Positions 15,411-23,028 of a stretch of 23,125 bases of DNA are shown here, piece by piece. The notes below the pieces were generated by a model, which was given only the letters and a program-made list of their open reading frames with translations, was not told where the DNA came from and made no database searches. Source of the DNA: an uncultured Prevotella sp. (GTDB lineage: Bacteria > Bacteroidota > Bacteroidia > Bacteroidales > Bacteroidaceae); assembly GCA_900548585.1 (NCBI GenBank), contig URLI01000034.1, positions 1 to 23,125 on the forward strand. Reading direction: 5' to 3'. Made by a program: the position numbers and the translations under genes. How positions within the stretch are numbered: position 1 is the stretch's first letter; the number at the start of each line of letters is the position of its first letter.

Positions 15411-16679
15411 ATGAAGATACTGCTCCTTGGCTCGGGAGGACGTGAGCACGCGCTCGCGTGGAAGATAGCACAGAGCGTAAAGTGCGGAAAACTCTACATT
15501 GCCCCGGGCAACGCAGGCACGGCGGACGTTGGCGAGAACGTGCCGATAGGCGTCGGCGAGTTTGACAAACTGAAGGATTTCGCCGTGCTGAACGGGATAA
15601 ACATGGTTGTCGTGGGACCAGAAGACCCGCTGGTCAAAGGCATCAGCGACGAGTTTGCCAACGACGAGCGCACCAGGCACATACCCGTCATCGGCCCGTC
15701 AAGGCAGGGGGCGGCGCTCGAAGGATCGAAGGATTTCGCAAAGGCCTTCATGCTGCGCCACGGCATACCGACGGCAAGACACAGGACGTTCGACGGATCG
15801 ACGCTCGACGAGGGACTTGCGTTCCTCGAGACGCTGGATGCGCCATACGTGCTGAAGGCCGACGGGCTGTGCGCCGGAAAGGGAGTGCTGATATTGCCAA
15901 CGCTCGACGAGGCAAGGAAGGAACTGCGCGGGATGCTCGGCGGGATGTTCGGCGAGGCATCGGCAAAGGTGGTCGTGGAGGAGTTCCTCGAAGGCACGGA
16001 ATGCTCCGTGTTCGTACTCACCGACGGCAAACACTACAAGATTTTGCCGGAAGCAAAGGACTACAAGCGCATCGGCGAGCATGACACTGGCCCAAACACC
16101 GGAGGCATGGGCAGCGTCTCACCCGTGCCGTTCGCCACAGAGGAGTGGATGGGAAAGGTTGAGCGACGCATCATACGCCCAACGATAGAGGGCCTGGCGG
16201 AAGAGGGCATCGACTACAAGGGCTTCATCTTCTTCGGACTGATAGACGTCGCCGGCGACCCGATGGTGATAGAATACAACTGCCGCATGGGCGACCCCGA
16301 GACCGAGAGCGTGATGATGAGGCTGAAGAGCGACATCGTTGACCTTTTCCAGGGCGTCGCCATGGACGACCTCGACAAGCGCAAGGCCGAGTTCGACGAG
16401 CGGGCAGCGGTGTGCGTGATGCTTGTCAGCGGCGGCTATCCGAAGGAATACAAGAAAGGCTACCCGATAGAAGGACTGGGAGACGTGCGCGGCAGCGTGG
16501 TGTTCCATTCCGGAACGGCAATGAAAGACGGCAAGGTGGTCACTGCCGGAGGGCGCGTCCTCGCCGTAACGTCATACGGGCGGGACAAGGAGGAGGCACT
16601 CGCAAAATCATTTGAGGGGGCAGGCAAGATAAGTTTTAAGGACAAGTACTTCCGTTCAGACATAGGGAGTGACCTGTAG
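15411..16679 (+). CDS. purD: phosphoribosylamine-glycine ligase (GAR synthetase)
   Basis: A 422-aa ATP-grasp enzyme for the second step of purine synthesis (phosphoribosylamine plus glycine plus ATP gives GAR). It shows the N-terminal signature MKILLLGSGGREHALAWK, the GNAGTA loop, GPEDPLVKGI, the ATP-grasp core (YVLKADGLCAGKGV) and HDTGPNTGGMGSVSP, and the metal/ATP-binding IEYNCRMGDPETE. The length matches the usual 420-430 aa. The start at 15411 is set by the conserved MKILLLGSGG. An in-frame ATG at 15330, only about 22 nt after the -7 box, would add 27 residues (MGINAIVPKYP...) and may be the true initiation site, as it is the first ATG on the predicted transcript. The gene leads a + strand unit with the membrane protein genes downstream. 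Confidence 0.96.
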   Translation: MKILLLGSGGREHALAWKIAQSVKCGKLYIAPGNAGTADVGENVPIGVGEFDKLKDFAVLNGINMVVVGPEDPLVKGISDEFANDERTRHIPVIGPSRQGAALEGSKDFAKAFMLRHGIPTARHRTFDGSTLDEGLAFLETLDAPYVLKADGLCAGKGVLILPTLDEARKELRGMLGGMFGEASAKVVVEEFLEGTECSVFVLTDGKHYKILPEAKDYKRIGEHDTGPNTGGMGSVSPVPFATEEWMGKVERRIIRPTIEGLAEEGIDYKGFIFFGLIDVAGDPMVIEYNCRMGDPETESVMMRLKSDIVDLFQGVAMDDLDKRKAEFDERAAVCVMLVSGGYPKEYKKGYPIEGLGDVRGSVVFHSGTAMKDGKVVTAGGRVLAVTSYGRDKEEALAKSFEGAGKISFKDKYFRSDIGSDL

Positions 16680-16757
16680 TCCGCATCGCCACCGGCGGGA
16701 TTGGGACAGTTGCTAAGTCCCGTGGGCGGCTATGCTTGCAAGTGAACTATATGACAC

Positions 16758-17708
16758 ATGGTTAAGCGACTTCAAAACAGGATTGCCGGAGGGCGGGCTA
16801 CCCTGCCGGCAATGAGCGTCATCGCCGTGGCGACATGGCTGCTGGCGGGAGTGGTGCAGCAAGGGCTGTGGCTCCAGGCGGCATGTTTCGCCATAACGGC
16901 CTACCTACTGGTGGTACTGAACAACGCCAACTCACTGATACGCATCTACAGCCGCACCGTTTCGTGTGCATTCATGGTTATGACGTGCAGTTCCGTCTAT
17001 CTGTTCCCCTCGCTGCGAGGAGGCATTGTGGGCGCGTGCGCAGTGCTGTTCTACATATTGTTCCTGCGTTCCTTCCAAAACCGCAACGCGTCGGGGTGGG
17101 TGTTCTATGCGTTTGCCTGCGTCGGGATTTCCAGTGTCCTGTTCGTCCAGACGCTGTTCTATGTGCCGCTGCTGTGGGTCCTGCTCGCAACGAACATGAC
17201 GGCAATGGGATGGCGCACACTGTCAGCATCCATACTCGGGCTGCTCCTTCCATACTGGTTCGCCGCCGGCTACTGCGTATTTTCTGGCGACTTCACATTC
17301 CTGGAGGCGCATTTCACGCCAATGGCAGAGTTCGGGCAAGTGGCAGACATATTCTGCGTCAACACGTACCAGCTGCTGACCTTTGCCTTCGTCGTGGTGT
17401 GCGCGGTGACGGGGACGGTGCATTTCCTAAGGAACAGCAACAGGGACAAGATACGCACGCGCATGATTTTCGAGATGTTCATAACCGTGGACATCGCAAC
17501 GATAGTGTTCATAATACTGCAACCGGTGCATTTCGACATGCTCATACGCATCGCAATCATAAACACAAGTCCGCTGATAGCGCATTTCGTCACACTGACA
17601 CACACGAAACTCACCAACGCCGCAACACTTCTAATGCTGGCGGCGGCAGCGGCAATACTCACAACCACTTTTCTCTTAGGCCTGTGGAGTCCTTCTATGA
17701 CATACTGA
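16758..17708 (+). CDS. polytopic membrane protein of unknown function
   Basis: A 316-aa protein with about eight to nine hydrophobic segments spread over its length (for example near residues 20-60, 70-100, 115-165, 205-230, 245-290 and 295-312) and a short basic N-terminus (MVKRLQNRIAGGR). Recognisable pieces are NNANSLIRIYSR and LLGLLLPYWFAAGY, which I recall from uncharacterised Bacteroidales membrane proteins next to YqaA-type genes. No catalytic motif is visible. It begins 78 bp after purD and its end overlaps the GTG start of the next gene by 25 bp, so the two membrane proteins are probably made together. Function cannot be assigned. Confidence 0.75.
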   Translation: MVKRLQNRIAGGRATLPAMSVIAVATWLLAGVVQQGLWLQAACFAITAYLLVVLNNANSLIRIYSRTVSCAFMVMTCSSVYLFPSLRGGIVGACAVLFYILFLRSFQNRNASGWVFYAFACVGISSVLFVQTLFYVPLLWVLLATNMTAMGWRTLSASILGLLLPYWFAAGYCVFSGDFTFLEAHFTPMAEFGQVADIFCVNTYQLLTFAFVVVCAVTGTVHFLRNSNRDKIRTRMIFEMFITVDIATIVFIILQPVHFDMLIRIAIINTSPLIAHFVTLTHTKLTNAATLLMLAAAAAILTTTFLLGLWSPSMTY

Positions 17709-18136
17709 CGGGATACGGCTACTGGGGCATGCTCGTGTCCGCATTCCTCGCGGGGAGCGTCTTCCCGTTCAGCAGCGAGGCCGTCATGCTGGCACTGCTC
17801 GCCACGGGACTCGACCCGCTGCAACTCATTGCCTACGGCAGCGTCGGAAACGTGGCAGGCAGCATGTTCAACTACGGTGTCGGCAGGATGGGCAAGACGG
17901 AATGGATTGAGCGATACCTGCACATCAGCGGCAAGAACATGGACCGCGCAAGACGCTTCATGGGAGACCGTGGGGCGCTGATGGGCTTCTTCGCCTTCCT
18001 GCCTTTCCTCGGAAGCGCGATAACCGTTCTTCTCGGGCTGATGCGCTCAAACCTCCTGCTCTCCATCGTCAGCATCGCCGCAGGCAAGGTCGCGCGCTAT
18101 GTCCTGCTCGTTTACGGCGCAGACTTGCTGTCTTGA
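17684..18136 (+). CDS. YqaA/VTT-domain (SNARE-associated type) membrane protein, GTG start
   Basis: A 150-aa membrane protein of the short DedA-like YqaA family. The GTG at 17684 is chosen because it gives MESFYDILTGYGYWGMLVSA, matching the usual start of the family; the next in-frame start, ATG 17729, would remove part of the first membrane segment. Features: FLAGSVFPFSSEAVMLALL (re-entrant/first helix), GNVAGSMFNYGVGRMGK, and FLPFLGSAITVLLGLMR in the second half, all typical of VTT proteins. Relatives are thought to act in lipid movement or membrane homeostasis; the precise role is unknown for this subgroup. The gene overlaps the preceding membrane protein by 25 bp in another frame. Confidence 0.87.
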   Translation: MESFYDILTGYGYWGMLVSAFLAGSVFPFSSEAVMLALLATGLDPLQLIAYGSVGNVAGSMFNYGVGRMGKTEWIERYLHISGKNMDRARRFMGDRGALMGFFAFLPFLGSAITVLLGLMRSNLLLSIVSIAAGKVARYVLLVYGADLLS

Positions 18137-18229
18137 TGATCAGGCTGTTTCGCGCGCCGTTGTTGCAAAAAAGTGTTAACGGCACGCAATATGGCATGGC
18201 TTGTGCGCCGTCATGTCAGAATAATGTGC

Positions 18230-18237
18230 TACCTTTG
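18230..18237 (+). promoter_or_regulatory. -7 box for rpsP
   Basis: TACCTTTG followed by CAGCC is a Bacteroidetes -7 box 62 bp before the rpsP ATG. No TTTG is seen at the usual upstream spacing; a TTGTG lies about 26 bp away. Confidence 0.6.
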
Positions 18238-18242
18238 CAGCC

Positions 18243-18261
18243 GCCGCCACGCGATGGCGGC
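18243..18261 (+). promoter_or_regulatory. hairpin at the extreme 5' end of the rpsP mRNA
   Basis: GCCGCCA (18243-18249) pairs perfectly with TGGCGGC (18255-18261) around the loop CGCGA. The predicted transcription start, about 7 nt after the -7 box, falls at the base of this stem, so the mRNA would begin with a GC-rich hairpin. It could protect the 5' end or serve control of this ribosomal protein gene. Confidence 0.5.
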
Positions 18262-18299
18262 ATAAAATTCAGACCTAATAAAAAAAATAAAACAACAAA

Positions 18300-18920
18300 A
18301 TGGCAACAAAAATCAGACTGCAGCGCGGCGGGCGCAAAGGCTATGCCTTCTACCGCATCGTCATCGCTGACTCAAGAGCGCCACGTGATGGCAGATTTGT
18401 TGAGAGGATTGGAACTTACAATCCCAACACCAATCCTGCCACGGTGGATTTGAATTTCGAGCGCGCCCTCTACTGGGTTGAGACCGGCGCGCAGCCCACA
18501 GACACGGTCCGCAACCTCCTGAAGAGCAAGGGTGTCTATCTTATGAAGCACCTGAAAACCGGTGTCAGGAAGGGCGCATTCGACGAGGCTGCTGCGCAAA
18601 TCAAGTTCAACGCGTGGAAGACAGCCAAGGAAAAGGGGCTTGATGCCGTGCGCGACTCCGAAGCAAAGGCGATGGCAGATGCCGCCGCGAAGGAGCTCGA
18701 GGCCGAGAGGAAAATCAATGAGGCCACGGCAAAGAAGGTGGCAGAGAAGAAGGCCGCAGAGGCTGCCGCGAAAGCCGAGGCAGAGGCAGAGGCTGCGGCA
18801 AAGGCAGAGGAAGCACCTGCTGAGGAAACCCCTGCAGAAGAGGCTCCGGCAGCGGAGGCTCCGGCAGCGGAAGCCAAGACCGAAGAGGCTCCTGCCCAGG
18901 AAACCCCTGCGGAGGCTTAG
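18300..18920 (+). CDS. rpsP: 30S ribosomal protein bS16 with long Ala/Glu-rich C-terminal tail
   Basis: A 206-aa protein. Residues 1-80 are a normal S16 domain (MATKIRLQRGGRKGYAFYRI, DSRAPRDGRFVERIGTYNP, GAQPTDTVRNLL), which binds 16S rRNA during 30S assembly. Residues about 80-125 are a conserved-looking extension, and from about 120 onward the protein becomes a charged Ala/Lys/Glu coiled-coil-like stretch ending in repeated APAEE/ETPAE/APAAEA units rich in Pro, Ala and Glu. E. coli S16 is only 82 aa; extended tails are common in Bacteroidetes. The ATG at 18300 follows an AT-rich leader and is the only start in agreement with the family. The gene stands alone between its own promoter and terminator, unlike the rpsP-rimM-trmD order of many bacteria. 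Confidence 0.95.
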   Translation: MATKIRLQRGGRKGYAFYRIVIADSRAPRDGRFVERIGTYNPNTNPATVDLNFERALYWVETGAQPTDTVRNLLKSKGVYLMKHLKTGVRKGAFDEAAAQIKFNAWKTAKEKGLDAVRDSEAKAMADAAAKELEAERKINEATAKKVAEKKAAEAAAKAEAEAEAAAKAEEAPAEETPAEEAPAAEAPAAEAKTEEAPAQETPAEA

Positions 18921-18984
18921 GGGCCTTTCCCGTGCAAGTGGAAGTTGGAAATCGGAAATATTGATTTTGAACATCTGTAAAAAT

Positions 18985-19032
18985 AAAGACGGTGGGGTAT
19001 TCCATAAAACACTCCGCCGTCTTTGCTTTTTT
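18985..19032 (+). terminator. terminator of rpsP
   Basis: AAAGACGG (18985-18992) pairs with CCGTCTTT, with further GG/CC pairs inside and a loop around TTCCATAAAAC. It is followed by GCTTTTTT. This is a strong intrinsic terminator about 65 bp after the rpsP stop. Confidence 0.85.
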
Positions 19033-19048
19033 AAACAATGTCCGGGCC

Positions 19049-19069
19049 AAATGACAGATTTAGGTTAAA
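19049..19069 (+). repeat. dispersed intergenic repeat, copy C
   Basis: The sequence AAATGACAGATTTAGGTTAAA fits the consensus AATGACMGRTTYWGGTTVAA. It lies 17 bp after the rpsP terminator. Between it and the cyd promoter (19070-19158) nothing else is recognised. Confidence 0.5.
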
Positions 19070-19158
19070 GATATTACGGGTGAGGTGCTTTGTTTTCCGG
19101 CATAACGCCGCAGCATCAACCCGCGTTTTGAAAAAATAATAAAAAAACAATAAAATTA

Positions 19159-19190
19159 TTTGTTGGTTATCGAGGAAAAAACTATCTTTG
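19159..19190 (+). promoter_or_regulatory. promoter of the cytochrome bd operon
   Basis: TTTG (19159-19162) and TATCTTTG (19183-19190) are separated by 20 bp, an excellent match to the Bacteroidetes -33/-7 consensus. The first gene of the operon starts 41 bp downstream. Confidence 0.8.
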
Positions 19191-19230
19191 CATGAAAATA
19201 TTGATTTTATAACTCATGCCATAGACAATT

Positions 19231-19446
19231 ATGAACAAGAGAAATTTTCTATACAGGGCATTCGATTTGTATTACGATGGCTTCCGTAATATGAAACTCG
19301 GCAAGACACTATGGCTGATAATAGGCATCAAGCTGTTTATCATTTTTGTAATCCTTAAAATATTCTTTTTCCCCAATTTCATATCGCAGCACAGCGAGAA
19401 AGGGGAGGAAGCCTCGTTCGTGGCAAATGAAATATTAAACAGATAA
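19231..19446 (+). CDS. DUF4492 small membrane protein of the cytochrome bd operon
   Basis: A 71-aa protein with a basic, aromatic N-terminus (FLYRAFDLYYDGFRNM), a single membrane helix at about residues 27-48 (LWLIIGIKLFIIFVILKIFFF) and a short polar C-terminus. This pattern is that of DUF4492, a family encoded directly in front of cydA in Bacteroidetes and some Campylobacterota. By position it may be an accessory subunit or assembly factor of cytochrome bd, comparable in placement, though not in sequence, to CydX of Proteobacteria; this is inference. It lies 22 bp before cydA and is the first gene after the operon promoter. Confidence 0.85.
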   Translation: MNKRNFLYRAFDLYYDGFRNMKLGKTLWLIIGIKLFIIFVILKIFFFPNFISQHSEKGEEASFVANEILNR

Positions 19447-19468
19447 CTTAAAAAATTAAAAACAAATT

Positions 19469-21031
19469 ATGAACAACCTATTAATGATGGTCGATGCCGG
19501 TACGATAGACTGGGCGAGGGCTCAATTCGCGCTCACCGCAATCTACCACTGGCTATTCGTACCACTTACACTTGGCCTGGCCTTGATCATGGGTATTGTG
19601 GAAACGTGCTACTACAGGACGGGAAAACAGTTCTGGAAAGACGCGGCGCGCTTCTGGCAGAAACTCTTCGGAGTGAATTTTGCAATGGGCGTCGCAACGG
19701 GACTCATCCTCGAGTTCGAGTTCGGGACAAACTGGAGCAACTACTCATGGATTGTCGGGGCAATCTTCGGCGCGCCGCTCGCAATCGAGGGCGTCATCGC
19801 ATTTTTCATGGAGAGCACTTTCGTTGCCGTGATGTTCTTTGGCTGGCAGAAGGTGTCGCGCGGATTCCACCTCGCGTCAACATGGCTGACAGGCCTCGGA
19901 GCGACAATCTCTGCATGGTGGATTCTCGTGGCAAACTCATGGATGCAGTATCCAACCGGATGCGAGTTCAACCCAGACACGATGAGGCACGAGATGGTGT
20001 CGTTCGCCGAGGTGGCTCTGTCGCCATTCGCAGTTGACAAATTCTTCCACACGGTGATTTCGTCGTGGATCATCGGAGCGGTGTTCGTGGTGGCCGTGTG
20101 CTCGTGGTACCTGCTTAGGAAACGCGAGACAAAACTGGCCGTCGAGAGCATGAAGATAGCCACCATAGTGGGACTCGTGTCATCGCTGCTCGCCATGTTC
20201 ACAGGAGACGGGAGCGCGTACAAGGTGGCTCAGACGCAGCCGATGAAACTCGCGGCAATGGAAGGACTGTACAACGGAGGCTCAAACCAGGGGCTGACAG
20301 CCTTTGCAATGATCAACCCGTTCGGACAGCCTGACTACAGGAACATGAAAGAGCCAAAGGCTAAGGTCGAGATACCGGGAATGCTATCAATGCTCGCAAC
20401 GCGCGACGCAAATGGCTATGTGCCTGGCATAAACGACTTGATAGACGGATACACCGCGCCTGACGGCAAGACCGAGATTTCATACAAAGAGAAAATAGAA
20501 AAGGGCAAACTCGCCATTGCGGCGCTCGGCGAATACCGCAAGGCCAAGGCCGGAGGCAACGAGGCGGAGGCAAAGCAACAACTGCGCGTGCTGAAAGACA
20601 ACATGCCCTATTTCGGATATGGATATATCAAGAATGTTGACGACCTCGTGCCTCCGATACCCGTATGCTTCTACGCATTCCGTATAATGGTGGGCCTCGG
20701 GACTTTATTCATACTGTTCTTCGCCGTGCTTACATTCATCTGCTTCCGCAAGGACATTGCGGGAAGCAAGAGATGGCTGCTGTGGCTCGGGGTGATTTTG
20801 CTGCCGCTGGCATACATCGCAAGCGAGAGCGGATGGCTCGTCGCAGAGTTCGGGCGGCAGCCTTGGACAATTCAGGACATGCTGCCAACGAACGCCGCCA
20901 TAAGCAACGTATCGACAATGTCCGTGGCACTCACGTTCTTCATCTTCCTCGCACTCTTCACCACATTGCTTGCCGTGGAGATTAACATACTGCTGAAACA
21001 GATAAAGAAGGGTCCGGAATACGGGAAATGA
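19469..21031 (+). CDS. cydA: cytochrome bd ubiquinol/menaquinol oxidase subunit I
   Basis: A 520-aa membrane subunit that oxidises quinol and carries hemes b558, b595 and d; with CydB it reduces oxygen to water with high affinity. The haem ligands are visible: His27 (AIYHWLF), His194 (DKFFHTVISSW) and Met407 (AFRIMVGLG), matching E. coli His19, His186 and Met393. The proton-path glutamates Glu107 and Glu115 lie in AIEGVIAFFMEST. The quinol-binding loop begins at GDGSAYKVAQTQPMKLAAMEG and contains a charged insertion (about residues 290-390) of the kind seen in Bacteroidetes. The start follows an AT-rich leader without Shine-Dalgarno. In strict anaerobes of this group the enzyme allows growth at trace oxygen and protects oxygen-sensitive metabolism. 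Confidence 0.97.
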   Translation: MNNLLMMVDAGTIDWARAQFALTAIYHWLFVPLTLGLALIMGIVETCYYRTGKQFWKDAARFWQKLFGVNFAMGVATGLILEFEFGTNWSNYSWIVGAIFGAPLAIEGVIAFFMESTFVAVMFFGWQKVSRGFHLASTWLTGLGATISAWWILVANSWMQYPTGCEFNPDTMRHEMVSFAEVALSPFAVDKFFHTVISSWIIGAVFVVAVCSWYLLRKRETKLAVESMKIATIVGLVSSLLAMFTGDGSAYKVAQTQPMKLAAMEGLYNGGSNQGLTAFAMINPFGQPDYRNMKEPKAKVEIPGMLSMLATRDANGYVPGINDLIDGYTAPDGKTEISYKEKIEKGKLAIAALGEYRKAKAGGNEAEAKQQLRVLKDNMPYFGYGYIKNVDDLVPPIPVCFYAFRIMVGLGTLFILFFAVLTFICFRKDIAGSKRWLLWLGVILLPLAYIASESGWLVAEFGRQPWTIQDMLPTNAAISNVSTMSVALTFFIFLALFTTLLAVEINILLKQIKKGPEYGK

Positions 21032-21058
21032 TTGCCGGGGGCGCGCGGACATAGCAAT

Positions 21059-21078
21059 GTGCGAAGGCATCTTCGCAT
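21059..21078 (+). other. hairpin between cydA and cydB
   Basis: GCGAAG (21061-21066) and CTTCGC (21071-21076) pair around GCAT, with one to two further pairs outside. There is no T-run, so it is not an intrinsic terminator. It may stabilise the cydA message or adjust subunit ratio. Confidence 0.45.
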
Positions 21079-21138
21079 CAAGCCCTCTGCAATACATTAC
21101 ATAAACATATAATTAACATTTAATTTCAATATAATAGT

Positions 21139-22281
21139 ATGACATACGATTTCTTGCAACAATATTGGTGGTTCCTGATATCACTGCTTGGTGCGCTGCT
21201 CGTTTTCCTATTGTTCGTGCAGGGTGGCAACTCACTTCTGTTCACGCTCGGAAAGACGGCGGAGGAACGCCGCATGATGATAAACAGCACCGGGCGAAAA
21301 TGGGAGATAACATTCACGACGCTCGTGACATTCGGTGGGGCTTTCTTCGCCTCGTTCCCACTGTTCTACAGCACAAGTTTCGGCGGAGCCTACTGGCTGT
21401 GGATGCTGATTCTTTTCTCTTTCGTGCTACAGGCTGTAAGCTATGAGTTCCAGAACAAGCTGGGCAATTTTCTCGGCGTAAAGACATTCCAGTGGCTCCT
21501 CGTGCTGAACGGCGTACTCGGGCCGGTGCTACTCGGGGGGGCTGTGGCCACGTTCTTCAATGGCTCCAACTTCCTCGTGGAGAAACATAACTTCACAAGC
21601 GCCGTGCAGCCAGTGATAAGCAGCTGGGCAAATGCCTCGCACGGACTCGATGCACTGCTCGACCCATGGAATGTCGTGCTCGGGCTGGCCGTGTTCTTCC
21701 TCGCGCGCGTGCTCGGAAACCTGTATTTCATGAACAACGTCAACGACGAGGCTCTCAACAAACGCTGCCACTCGCGGTTGCTCGGTGACGCCATACCATT
21801 CCTTTTGCTATTCGTGGCATTCCTCGTGAGAACTGTGTTGAAGGACGGCTTCGCATACGACGCGGAAACTGGTGTCATTTTCATGCAACCGATGAAATAC
21901 CTCGACAATCTGTTGTCAATGTGGTATATCGCAGTGGTGCTTGTCATAGGAGTCGTACTCGTGCTTTACGGCATAATAGCCCCAGTCGTGAAGAAGGCAT
22001 ATAATAAAGGTATATGGTTCGCAGGAGTGGGGACGGTGCTGACGGTGCTGGCACTGTTCCTGATAGCAGGATGGAACGGCACGGCATACTACCCGTCAAA
22101 CATGGACCTGCAGAGCTCCCTCACGATACAAAACTCGTCGAGCAACGAGTTCACGCTGCGAGTAATGTTCTATGTGTCGCTGTTCATCCCGTTCGTTCTC
22201 GCATATATAGTTTATGCTTGGTGGCTGCTCGATCGGAAGCAGATAACCAAAAAGGAGATTTCCGAGGAAGAGGCATACTGA
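21139..22281 (+). CDS. cydB: cytochrome bd oxidase subunit II
   Basis: A 380-aa polytopic membrane protein, the partner of CydA in the bd oxidase. It shows the family start (YDFLQQYWWFLISLLGALLVFLLFVQGG, about residues 3-30, where the usual motif is a W..ll....y..LDGFDLG-type segment), the RKWEITFTTLVTFGGAFFASFPLFY region (about 53-77) and about eight to nine membrane helices in all. It ends with a charged tail (DRKQITKKEISEEEAY). It follows cydA after 107 bp containing a hairpin and an AT-rich leader. The gene order DUF4492-cydA-cydB and the terminator downstream define a complete operon; no cydX or cydCD is present in the window. Confidence 0.95.
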   Translation: MTYDFLQQYWWFLISLLGALLVFLLFVQGGNSLLFTLGKTAEERRMMINSTGRKWEITFTTLVTFGGAFFASFPLFYSTSFGGAYWLWMLILFSFVLQAVSYEFQNKLGNFLGVKTFQWLLVLNGVLGPVLLGGAVATFFNGSNFLVEKHNFTSAVQPVISSWANASHGLDALLDPWNVVLGLAVFFLARVLGNLYFMNNVNDEALNKRCHSRLLGDAIPFLLLFVAFLVRTVLKDGFAYDAETGVIFMQPMKYLDNLLSMWYIAVVLVIGVVLVLYGIIAPVVKKAYNKGIWFAGVGTVLTVLALFLIAGWNGTAYYPSNMDLQSSLTIQNSSSNEFTLRVMFYVSLFIPFVLAYIVYAWWLLDRKQITKKEISEEEAY

Positions 22282-22310
22282 CAAATAGCGTTGGTCATTC
22301 CGGCATTAGT

Positions 22311-22342
22311 AAAAGTCATCCCGTTACTGGGGTGACTTTTTT
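22311..22342 (+). terminator. terminator of the cyd operon
   Basis: AAAAGTCATCCC (22311-22322) pairs over all 12 positions (one G-T) with GGGGTGACTTTT (22329-22340) around GTTACT and ends in six T. It may work in both directions, as the left arm begins with AAAA. Confidence 0.88.
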
Positions 22343-22428
22343 CATTCTGTGTCATGGCTTTTCTTGCATCCATGTCAGAACTTTCTTGTCAGTCATCATG
22401 CCGTATGTAAGCGGAATGCCGTTCAATT

Positions 22429-22472
22429 CGAAATAGAAAAATCAGTGTCGTAATGACCGAGATTTGGGTTTA
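22429..22472 (+). repeat. dispersed intergenic repeat, copy D
   Basis: The first 31 bp align without gaps to copy E with 26 identities (shared core ATCAGTKTYGTAATGACCG). The 3' part, GAGATTTGGGTTTAA, is a looser match to the family consensus, two bases longer than in the other copies. Confidence 0.65.
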
Positions 22473-22556
22473 ATACTGCAGACTGATTGCAACTCGCATC
22501 ACACGGCATGGCGTCCTTTCACAAAGAGTCTGCCCACATGTGCTTACTCTCGTCGC

Positions 22557-22643
22557 AATTCCGCCATTTTTGCTCACCAAATTCGGCGATTTTGCTCACC
22601 AAATTCGGCGATTTTGCCATGTAAATTCGGCGACTTTGCTGTC
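22557..22643 (+). repeat. 22-bp tandem repeat, four units
   Basis: Four head-to-tail units begin at 22557, 22579, 22601 and 22623. The central unit starts AAATTCGGCGATTTTGC. Units 2 and 3 agree over their first 17 bases; unit 1 and unit 4 are slightly diverged. The unit length is not a multiple of three, so it does not encode a protein repeat. Confidence 0.85.
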
Positions 22644-22832
22644 TTGTTTGTAATAAATGGCAGTTTGGTAAGAGGCAGTGTAGTAATAAAACGCAGCCCG
22701 AACCGGTTGTAGTCGGTTGCCCAGACAGATTTGTTGTTGTTGTTTACAGGCGTAGCGGGCTACGTCAGGAAAAAACTACTGGCAAGATACCGGCAAGCGA
22801 CTGCAAGCAGCCGGGGAAAAGGACTGCCAATA

Positions 22833-22876
22833 CGAAATGGGGAAATCAGTTTTGTAATGACCGGTTCAGGTTCAAC
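22833..22876 (+). repeat. dispersed intergenic repeat, copy E
   Basis: Matches copy D over 31 bp (26 identities) and then continues as GACCGGTTCAGGTTCAA, matching copies B and C. It lies about 120 bp upstream of the right-edge promoter. Confidence 0.65.
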
Positions 22877-22997
22877 CAGCGGGAACAGAATAATATGTCG
22901 ATAGCATCATATTATTGCGAAATAAGCAACAAAAATCGCCATTATGTCAAAAAACAAGAAAAATTTGTGCTCTTGGATGAAAATAATTGGAAAATGT

Positions 22998-23028
22998 TTT
23001 GGAGGTTACGGAATTTATCGTACCTTTG
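22998..23028 (+). promoter_or_regulatory. strong promoter at the right edge, probably of an rRNA operon
   Basis: TTTG (22998-23001) and TACCTTTG (23021-23028) are 19 bp apart, a near-ideal Bacteroidetes promoter. No start codon with a credible reading frame follows in the remaining 97 bp, which points to a long untranslated or non-coding leader. Confidence 0.75.

Larger units (their letters stand above)
22343..23020. other. gene-poor stretch with repeats
   Basis: No convincing coding region is seen on either strand over about 680 bp. The stretch holds two copies of the dispersed repeat (22429-22472 and 22833-22876), a 22-bp tandem repeat (22557-22643) and a small hairpin CGTAGC-GG-GCTACG (22751-22764). 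The remaining sequence shows no further structure that I can name. Confidence 0.6.

Noticed and set aside
16835..17683. N-terminal part of the long open frame that contains the YqaA gene
   Set aside because: It overlaps the membrane protein gene in another frame, is rich in His/Arg without family similarity, and the YqaA family start is at GTG 17684.
22557..22643. CRISPR array
   Set aside because: The repeats are directly contiguous with no spacers, and no cas genes are in the window.
22464..22712. 82-aa open frame over the tandem repeat
   Set aside because: The repeat unit is not a multiple of three, no family is recognisable, and there is no promoter or start context.
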